Positions 30,887 through 38,126 of a DNA stretch of 38,126 bases are shown piece after piece. Position 1 is the stretch's first letter. Every line of letters begins with the position of its first letter. Below the pieces are notes generated by a model that was given only the letters and a program-made list of their open reading frames with translations, searched no databases and was not told the origin of the DNA. A program made the translations under genes and the position numbers. Origin of the DNA: Funneliformis mosseae (taxonomy: Eukaryota; Glomeromycota; Glomeromycetes; Glomerales; Glomeraceae). The stretch covers positions 1 through 38,126 of the forward strand of contig CAJVPP010000265.1 of assembly GCA_910592005.1 (NCBI GenBank), read 5' to 3'.

Positions 30887-31520
30887 TTATTAAAATTTAA
30901 TAAAAAGAATAAAAAATATTATATTCAAAATTTCAATTCTATTGAGCAGATTCCAAAATATATTATTATATAAATTATTTAATTTAAAAGTATCGGAGCA
31001 AAGTAACGGGGATGCCCATGCAAGAAGCATAATGAAATTTAATAGATTTGATGTCGGAAAAAAAAAAAAAGTTATCACAGCTTTTTTTATCAAAGATCAC
31101 TGATGAATATATTTTTGATCTTAATTATAATCATTTGAAGAAAGAAGTAAAAAATAAATCTGTATGATCAATACACAATCAAGATTATATTTTTTTGGCG
31201 TCAATTATTTGTTTAACGGTGTAACTCATGACGTTGCCCTAATTAAGTTGACTTGGCCAATGAAATATCTTTATCTATCATCTTTCATCTGACAACACTA
31301 AACTACAATCCCATTCCACAATCTCAAATTAAAAATGTAAGGAATTTTTATTTAAAAAATCAGTTTTTTTTTCTCTTCAACTTTAACGAACTGATACTTT
31401 GCTGTTTGTTTAATTTACATCTTCTTAACCTCTTATCACGACATTACCCTACCTTTTTTAAAAAAATTTTTCAACGTTTATTTTTTATCTTTAAAACCCA
31501 GCTAATAATAAAATAATAAA
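30887..31520. promoter_or_regulatory. DBP6 3' flank and V-ATPase c-subunit promoter
   Basis: An AATAAAAA run at about 30899 could serve as the DBP6 polyadenylation signal. A CCAAT box lies at 31257-31261 and a TGACGT word at 31229-31234. A polypyrimidine-rich stretch (31360-31480) precedes the VMA3 start. Short frames here (30890-31093 minus, 31253-31516 plus) look like chance. Confidence 0.45.
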
Positions 31521-32545
31521 ATGGCTGAAGCACCAAACTATTGGTGGGTATTGGTACATCAGCATCATGTGTAATTCGTTCTTTTCCTTTAACTAATATT
31601 TGTTAATTTTATTATAATAAAACAAAATAGTCCCGTCTATGCCCCAGTATTCGGTGCCTTAGGATGTACTTCTGCTATTGTTTTTACCTGTAAGTAATTT
31701 CATTTACTTGACTTAAAAGACCTGAATTTTAAAGATGTAGGATGAAAGCATTAATTCTCTTAATGAGAATATTCGACAAAACTGTTCAAAATTCAGATTG
31801 CTTTATTTTACATGAAATTCTAAATTAATCTCTTAATTATTTTATTTCATTTCTTGAAGGTTTTGGAGCAGCATATGGCACAGCAAAAGCTGGTGTAGGG
31901 TTATCGGCTATGGGTGTCTTACGTCCTGATTTGGTTATGAAAGCCATTGTACCAATTGTTATGGCTGGTATTATTGGTATTTATGGGCTGGTCGTATCTG
32001 TCTTAATTTCTGATGGTCGTAAGTATCTTTCTTCAATTAATCTAATGAATTCAATCCACATTTCGCTTGATGTTTATATCGTCTTTATTATTTATTCGAT
32101 AAAATTTTAAAGTCAAACAAGAAATGGCTTTATTTACGTAAGTTTGCTCAAACCTTTTTTTTTTTCTAATTTGTAATTTTTTTGGGATTTGGTTATTAAC
32201 TATCAACGATCACTAATTTGTAGTGGATTTATTCAACTTGGAGCCGGACTAAGTGTCGGTCTTGCTGGTCTTGCAGCTGGATTTGCCATTGGTGTAGTTG
32301 GTGACGCTGGTGTGCGTGCTACCGCACAACAACCCAGATTATTCGTTGGTATGGTAAGTACACTTTAAGTATTTATTACCTTACTTAACGATCAATTTTC
32401 TTTTTTTGAAATCTAACAAATTTTCATTTTCATTTTATGAAAATAGATTCTTATTCTCATTTTCGCCGAAGTATTAGGTCTTTACGGTTTAATTGTGGGT
32501 CTTATTTTAAATACCAAAGCAAGTGGCGGTGACGTCAAATGTTAA
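31521..32545 (+). CDS. VMA3: V-type ATPase proteolipid subunit c
   Basis: Membrane-rotor subunit of the V0 sector, which carries protons into vacuoles and other acidic compartments. Six exons in phase give 164 aa, normal for the family: 31521-31543, 31631-31689, 31860-32018, 32113-32137, 32224-32353, 32447-32545. The first exon (23 nt) ends inside a Cys codon at a GTGGGT donor, giving [14 protein letters not shown]. Four membrane segments are visible: one after CPVYAP, one with [20 protein letters not shown], one with [20 protein letters not shown] and one with [20 protein letters not shown]. The proton-carrying Glu of helix 4 is present (E140 in FAEVLGLYG). [19 protein letters not shown] loop follows helix 3. 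VMA11 (c') is a close relative. The highly conserved sequence and the short N-terminus favour c, but I cannot fully exclude c'. Confidence 0.94.
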
Positions 32546-33507
32546 ATAATTAAGGGTAGTCGAGATCAAAAAACTATTGAGATAAATTAAAATAATACAA
32601 TTTTTTTTTTTCCTTTTTTTATCTAATAAATCAATCCATTCTGCATTTCTTTATAATAAGAAGCTTGAAATAATGTAAATTTAATTGATTTGCTTCATTT
32701 AATCAAATTACCTTTTCTTACTTTTTCAAGTTTTGATTTATACTATATACATAAAGATTCTTTTTTTATACTTTGTATTGATATATTTTTATATTTCTTG
32801 TATTTTTTACTTAGTAAGATGAGAGATTTTGGTTTTATTTAAAACAAAAACATTTGGGTTGTGTAAAAATTAATAAAAAATAATTTCAGGCAACGAAAAT
32901 ATCATAAACATTGATTTTGATTTTGATTTTATTATTTATCGTTGAAAAAAAAAAAAAAAAAATAATAATAATAATTAACGAGCTTCAAATTGGACCACTT
33001 ATTAACAAAAAAATAATCTCTGCGAAAAGCGTCGACAGCAGTAACATAATTTAATTAAACTTTCATGAATGTCTTGAAGCTTATACACGTGATTAGCTTA
33101 GCTATTTTCAGGTCTGTATTTATTTATTTATTTAAATTTCTCTTAGTTTATTTAGTGGAAAGTACAGGTGAGGAGAGTTTAGTCAAAATTATCCCTATAG
33201 TTTATACTGGAGTAGGATAGTTTATGGATGTGTTATGTAATTAACTTATCATAAAGACGCATATTAATTTTTCTTATATGAGATTCGTTTGGGTGCGAAA
33301 GAGAAGGATTTGGGGCAGATGATTCTCTAATTTTACGGTGAAAATCTTTTTTAGAGGAAACATTTATTTAATTTAATTAGTAAAGCACAAATCGAATTAA
33401 TATACTTTTCTTACCGACTTTTATTTCTTTTCTCGATACTTTGGAATTTGATTAAATTAAAAAAAAGAATATTTTACATGTAATCATTATTATTAATTTT
33501 TAATTAA
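32546..33507. other. Intergenic region after VMA3
   Basis: An AATAAA at about 32624-32629 is a likely VMA3 polyadenylation signal. A short TTGATTTTGATTTTGATTTT repeat at about 32910-32930 precedes a long A-run and an (AAT)n run (32946-32977). I found no gene. Missing N-terminal exons of the TFB2 relic could be expected here, but no block is recognisable. Confidence 0.5.
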
Positions 33508-35010
33508 AATAAAGGACTTTTATCACCATTAGCAGAGCAATTTGTAATGTCATTACTACATCACTTTTATAAAGTAAATTTGGAAATCATCAAATTAAGT
33601 ATAATGACAATAGATCAATACGGGGATAATAGTGAATTTCGAGAACGTTTTCGGTTTAACAAGGTGGGTAAATATTCATTTCTTTAAGTATTTTTTTTAA
33701 TTAGTAAATTTTTTTTTCCTCCAAAATAGAGACCAAAGTTTTGAAATAACATATAAAAAAACCAGCAAGCGATAGGCTGGACATAAATTTCTTGGTTAGA
33801 CATGTAATGAAACAATGGGAAGGATCCTTACATTATATAGTTGATATTAAAAGCAAGAGTCAGCCTAGCGTCGCTGTACTTAAAGTATTACTAGGGCTAA
33901 CCCAGAAAAAACTTTCTTATTTTTCTAATCTTGAATTTCTTAATAGAAAAAGTAGAAATATATTACGAATAAAGGATTCCAAATTTTATTACAAGATATT
34001 AATAATCAAGTGTGGGCGTTTTTAATACATTATTTGCTAACGAGGAAAGTTTTTTTTTTTTTTTTAAAAAATATTTAAATTTCGTTTAACTGTTACATAT
34101 GAACGTAGTGAAGGGTTATATTTCTTTTTAATGTTGGAAAGTTTAAAATTAGGGATGATATGCAAATATGATTCATTATTTAATCAGAACGGAGGATTTC
34201 ATCAACAAGATTCTATAATGTAAGATGAAGTTGGTCGTGTTGATAAATCAAGTATTACTATTTAATTTACGCTTTTTTATACACGTTATTTAATATTCCT
34301 AAATTGTGTAGGAAGAAACGTCGATAGAATATTATTATCCAGCTAATCTTGCAACTATGTTATCATCGCCCGTAGTATTGTTGAAACCAATTTCTATTCA
34401 GGTAAGTTGTAGTGAAGTTCTTTTAAAGTTGTTCTTGATGAACACGATCGGTTATATGACTAAATTAATTTTTTTTTGTAAAAGTATCCAAATTACAAAT
34501 TTCAAATGCTAAAAATTGTTTTGTGAAATTCAAAGATGATCCAAAGTTGGTTTGTGCAATGATTAAACATCAGAAATGCATTACACCACAAATCAGGTAC
34601 CAAACATACTTTTAACCTTGATTATCGCAAAATGAATCTTTTTTTTGTTTTCCAAAAATCAAGTAACTTTTTTAGATAATTTCATATTTATCCAATCATG
34701 CGCATTCAATGAAGAAACGAATTCCTTTATTATCGTCGACAGTCATAAATAAATCCAATTATGGGAATAATAGGTTAGAATCGAATAAAGGTACGTACAA
34801 ATAATTTTTCGCGATAAATTTTCTTTCTTATAGGTTATTTTATTTATACACGAATATCAAAATCAAGAGATGATATTGAAAATATGCAACAAATCATGGA
34901 TTTGTAATTTGTCTAACGATAGAAAGCGGATGTTTAATGTAACGGAGGAAGGACATGAGCATGTTGGGAATTATATAAAGAAAAAGATCACTCAAAGAAA
35001 AACCAATGGT
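33508..35010 (+). pseudogene. Decayed copy of TFIIH subunit TFB2/p52
   Basis: TFB2 (human GTF2H4/p52) anchors the XPB helicase in TFIIH. Family blocks appear in order but in changing frames. LLSPLAEQFVMSLL (33517) fits the ..PLAK..VMR.L block. FRERFRFN is near 33640. DRLDINFLVRHVMKQWEG followed by SLHYIVDI is at about 33771. ITNKGFQILLQDINNQVWAF (33959), FFLMLESLKLG, YYYPANLATMLSS (34335), PKLVCAMI with ITPQI (34535-34595), IISYLSNHAHSMKKRIPLLS (34677), GYFIYTRISKSRDD and KRMFNVTEEGHEHVGNYIKK (34925) follow. Several conserved residues are lost (the QIRLWELERNR block is unrecognisable), a deletion and stops break the DLGVLVW block at about 34898, and the N-terminal exons are missing. Intron-like gaps with GT and AG ends remain, so it is a duplicated gene and not a retrocopy. 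A fast-evolving real gene is the less likely alternative. Confidence 0.75.
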
Positions 35011-35195
35011 GATGGTGGTGTGGTGGTGTTGGTACACCTAATCATCAAAGTAACTGTAGTCTTCTTGAACGTAAAAAATAAAAGATTTTAATTGGATCAG
35101 ATAATCAGTAAAATTTTTATGTATCACATGATCATTATCAAAAATTTTTTATTCGATAAAAGAAAAATCTTTCTTGCAGAACCAATTCTATAACG

Positions 35196-36039
35196 ATGCA
35201 TGAAAATAATACTAAGAGAGTATTCTTAGAAATTGAGGACGATGAGAACGCTTCGAAACAGCGAATCGGTTGGTAATTTATCAATGTCAATTACGTGTAA
35301 ATAATAAATTTTTGACGTGCGTAAATTATTTTGTTAGCTAGCCTGATAAATGACTGTGGGGAAAACGTTACAAAGGATATAACCAAGAGCGAATTAAAGA
35401 CATTTCCATTGAAACGTTCGGAAGATTGTGAGTTAATTTTATAAAATTTCTATTGTACCATTAGAACTTGTAATCTTTCGTTAACCTAAAGTATTAATAC
35501 GATAAGTGATATCAAGGATCTCCGATTTTTTGCCAAAAATTGCTTCAGATAATAAAGAACTTGTAAAAAAAGTTGCCAAAGATATTAATATTGAAGAAGT
35601 TGAAGGCACGGAAAGGATCATTGAGATGGTATAATATAAATATACCAACCTCTCATTCTATTTGTTCGCTCATTATAAAATAATTAATTGTTTTATATAT
35701 TCACACGTTCAGAACTTGGGATTAGGCGTATTCGAACAAATAAAAGTACCTTCAGAGTGCGATATTATAATGGATCCAAAAGGGGCAACTTCTAATAATT
35801 CAACTAAACCAAAAATAATAATGATGGATAATGGAACTAGCAATATAGAGGCAATAAATGAATTGTTCATGAAAGACGTCAAGTCATATAAAAAAACTAA
35901 AAGATCCAAATCACCATTAATTTTTAAGGATGATGATGAAGACCAAGAATTTTCTAATATAATAATGAATTCACATTCATTAGATCATAAGAAACCCAAC
36001 ATCATCGTCCTTGATAATAATCAAATTAGTGATGATTAG
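35196..36039 (+). CDS. NOPCHAP1-like protein (DUF4598)
   Basis: Human NOPCHAP1 (C12orf45) helps load NOP58 onto the RuvBL1/RuvBL2 (R2TP) machinery during box C/D snoRNP assembly. Four exons in phase give 203 aa, a usual length: 35196-35268, 35338-35427, 35507-35628, 35713-36039. The family core is clear: LISRISDFLPKIASDNKEL (about 54-72), then DINIEEVEGTERIIEMNLGL with GVFEQ, as in FLPQM...NIENID...VIQM of the human protein. The long C-terminal part is acidic and Lys-rich and presumably disordered, with KRSKSPLIFKDDDEDQE. The start is uncertain: a good acceptor (CTTTCTTGCAG, ending 35179) precedes the frame, so a further 5' exon or a 5' UTR intron may exist. Exon 3 uses the acceptor ending in GATAAG at 35506, chosen because it alone keeps the frame. 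It lies just downstream of the TFB2 relic; there is no sign that the two are joined. Confidence 0.75.
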
Positions 36040-36958
36040 TAACGATTGAAACGATGTTTGCTTTAATCCAACAATAAATATTATATTAATTCGACAACAA
36101 CTATAACGTTAATCGCTATTCCCTATAACTCGATGTAAGTTATCTTAATTTTAATCGTGGAATTAAATCAATGTTTTATGTTCAACTTTATCCGGCTGTA
36201 AAATTAACTCAAATGAAAAAAATTGATCTTATAATAGGAAGTTCTTTGCTGATCGATAACTTCTAAATCATCAGATAACTGTATGATCGAGCCTGCTGCC
36301 TCTACGTAATGATAATATCCTAGTAATACCAAATAGATTGAAAAAAAAAAAATGGATATATTTATTTATATATTTCATTGTTGTTCACGAAAACTTTTAA
36401 ATCAGTTGCTTAGTCGCATTTAACCAGTATAGTAATTTACCAGCAACTACGACGCGAAGTAATACATCATTTATTTTTTTTAACTTACCAAACAACTTTC
36501 CAAAATTTTAATCGTATTTAACATCATCATGTAAGAAATCACCAATAGGAAAAGTTAATGGTTGATTGTATGAAGAGCAAGGAATATTTTATAAAATCTT
36601 TGAACGATCCGATTCTTTGAGGATATGCGGTTGTTCATTTGCCTACGTCAAATTTATTTACAAGTTAATGTCGACCTATTTTTAAAAATATGATTATTCC
36701 GGAAGAATTTTAATGATGTGTATTTACCAACATGTAGTATCTTGAATTCGAATTCGAAATTCCTAATTGAAATGGTATAATAAAAAGTTCTTGATAATTA
36801 TAATTACAATTTTTAATTATCAGGTTCCTATGAAAAATGTAAAATAAAATAAAATGTAAGCATGTCGCATTAAGTACTAATTTAACCGCATTTTGATCAC
36901 GACATTTTCTTTTTGAATTACCTACTTCGAATCTTGTAACATTTTATGTACAGTAACC

Positions 36959-36979
36959 TATGGTTGACCATCAACCATA
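36959..36979. repeat. Perfect 9-bp inverted repeat
   Basis: TATGGTTGA, a 3-base loop CCA, then TCAACCATA. The symmetry could be a hairpin or a palindromic protein-binding site. It is far from both flanking stop codons. Confidence 0.6.
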
Positions 36980-37573
36980 AATTCACGTTAAACGAATCGT
37001 AATAACTTATTGATAATGATTCAATACGAAAGCGAGAAAAAAAAAATTGGTTAATTCATTTGCATAAAGTAAAGTTAAAGAATTAAAATCGGTCTTGATA
37101 ATTTATTCGCCATTGATTTAAATAGCTAAACGTATTATTCGTATTATTGTAAATCTTTGACGCGTCTGTCGATCATCGTTCACAAAATTTATTAAATAAT
37201 CGTTCTAAAAAAAAAAAAAAATTTATTTGCGCTTAGCTCTTTAGGAAAATTTTTCTTAATATTTTTTTTTTTTCAAGAAAGCGAACTATTAAGGTTTCGG
37301 ATTTTTTTTTTTTAAGAAGCACGTGAAATACATGAAAAATCTTCAATAGTAAATTTTTATATAATAGTTTTGATTTAATTAGTTGACCGTGCACCTCCAA
37401 CGACATATGCATATCGATATCCATTTTTTATAATTTATATATAAAAATTTATTAAATTGTTGTCTAAATGACAACAAAAGGCTATAGTACAATTTAGAAT
37501 ATATCTAAGCAAAGATTAATTACTATTATGTTTTTTTTAAATTTTCGAAATTTTTTTTTTTTTTTTAACATTA

Positions 37574-37620
37574 ACCCGCAGTTGCACTTCCATAACGGAT
37601 GAGAAGGAAGCGGAGCGGGT
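37574..37620. other. G/C-rich imperfect hairpin near the KAP95 3' end
   Basis: ACCCGC (37574-37579) pairs with GCGGGT (37615-37620), and inside CTTCC (37587-37591) pairs with GGAAG (37606-37610). It is conspicuous because its surroundings are A/T. On the minus strand it lies about 40 nt after the KAP95 stop codon, inside the probable 3' UTR, and is followed there by an A-run. Its function is unknown. Confidence 0.5.
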
Positions 37621-37661
37621 ATAGGATGATAGAGTAGATTCATGCTATGAACGAGTTGAAT

Positions 37662-38126
37662 TTATTGACTTGCGCGCTTAACCATCTAGGATTAAAATGT
37701 TAATTTAAAAAGGTTGATCATCATACTTTAATTTAGCATAAAAGGATATTTACCTCCTTAGCCCATCGAGTAACTTCTTTTGTACCATTAGGCAAATTGC
37801 GATTAGTTCGACCTTCCTTCAATGCAGCATGAACAAAATCGGCCACGAACCATTGTTTGATTTGGCCATTTTGGAAAGCTTCAGCTAGATCACTAAAAAT
37901 TAATGTCAAAAAATAAAAACAATCATATTTTAATATCCACTGAGATCTTTATGACGAGAACATTAATAAAATTGCAATCACATAATCATTAAATACCGAC
38001 CCAATTAAACCAATCATGCTACGGACAATAATCTCTGATCTATCAATATCATTCCAAGTCATCATCAAGAAGTTAAAGATTTGTTCGATGTAACGTAAGA
38101 GTAATTCAGCTGTAACGAATTAAATA
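37662..38126 (-). CDS. KAP95: Importin subunit beta-1 (KAP95), 3' end
   Basis: Karyopherin that carries NLS cargo with importin alpha through nuclear pores. Only the last three exons are in the window: 38001-38109, 37754-37892 and 37662-37685; an acceptor (CGTTACAG) precedes the first of these, and the gene continues past the right edge. The 90 or so visible residues form the last HEAT repeats: ELLLRYIEQIFNFL, IIVRSMIGLIGDLAEAFQNG, IKQWFVADFVHAALKEG and TKEVTRWAKEMVKRASQ. The Met-Gly-Leu-Ile-Gly-Asp-type block followed by IK.W/F and T.W/RWA.E is the importin beta-1 C-terminus. The final exon holds only seven codons and the stop. Another karyopherin beta is possible but less likely. Confidence 0.8.

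Larger units (their letters stand above)
36040..37661. other. Intergenic region between convergent genes
   Basis: About 1.6 kb between the NOPCHAP1-like stop and the KAP95 stop. I found no coding block. A 63-codon minus-strand frame at 37233-37424 consists mostly of Lys from T-runs. Two hairpins are listed separately. Long A- and T-runs occur at 37207-37221, 37265-37275, 37303-37313 and 37551-37566. Confidence 0.55.

Noticed and set aside
31253..31516. 87-codon plus-strand frame before VMA3
   Set aside because: Polypyrimidine promoter/leader sequence giving Phe/Leu-rich translation; the real start at 31521 is in another frame.
35709..35909. 66-codon minus-strand frame
   Set aside because: Antisense shadow of the last exon of the NOPCHAP1-like gene.
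37233..37424. 63-codon minus-strand frame
   Set aside because: Dominated by Lys runs from poly-T tracts; no domain.

Overview
The window looks like nuclear DNA of a very AT-rich, intron-dense fungus. Every recognisable gene is eukaryotic, with many short GT-AG introns (mostly about 55-100 nt) that I could place by joining conserved protein segments in phase. The gene set (INO80, bifunctional purine enzyme, DBP6-type helicase, vacuolar ATPase proteolipid) and the strong AT bias suggest an arbuscular mycorrhizal fungus of the Rhizophagus type (Glomeromycotina). The decayed element at 8.4-12.0 kb also resembles a family I remember from Rhizophagus gene models. The genus is inference.

There are two compartments. 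Bases 1 to about 16.3 kb are extremely AT-rich; one sampled line near 3.0 kb has 6 G/C in 60. This part holds no intact gene, only decayed mobile elements and repeats: a PIF/Harbinger transposase relic (about 178-931), a degenerate tandem array with units near 92-119 bp (5.15-6.64 kb) lying between two oppositely oriented TAATTATAAG-rich blocks, a 3.6 kb relic of a multi-copy element (8.4-12.0 kb), two related inverted-repeat elements (12.47 and 13.48 kb), and a tandemly duplicated unit of about 430 bp carrying an insertion with terminal inverted repeats (15.1-16.5 kb). Many stops and lost key residues in the relics are explained by C-to-T or G-to-A changes.

From about 16.3 kb the composition becomes ordinary for coding DNA; a sampled INO80 line has 25 G/C in 60. 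On the minus strand lie INO80, the ATPase of the INO80 chromatin remodeller (24 exons, 1722 aa), and upstream of it the bifunctional AICAR transformylase/IMP cyclohydrolase of purine synthesis (13 exons, 588 aa). The purine gene is divergent from a DBP6/DDX51 DEAD-box helicase of 60S ribosome assembly (12 exons, 680 aa); only 138 bp separate the two start codons. Then on the plus strand come the V-ATPase c subunit (6 exons, 164 aa), a decayed intron-containing copy of the TFIIH subunit TFB2/p52, and a small gene for a NOPCHAP1 (DUF4598)-like snoRNP assembly chaperone. The right edge cuts the 3' end of a minus-strand importin beta-1 (KAP95) gene.

The intact genes serve basic nuclear and cellular functions. 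Two touch the RuvBL1/2 ATPases (INO80 as a complex partner, NOPCHAP1 as an adaptor) and two touch ribosome production (DBP6, NOPCHAP1), but nothing shows that they are co-regulated beyond the shared ATIC/DBP6 promoter. I saw no tRNA, rRNA or CRISPR array. The least explained structures are the repeat architecture at 4.3-7.3 kb, the inverted-repeat elements and the decayed TFB2 copy.
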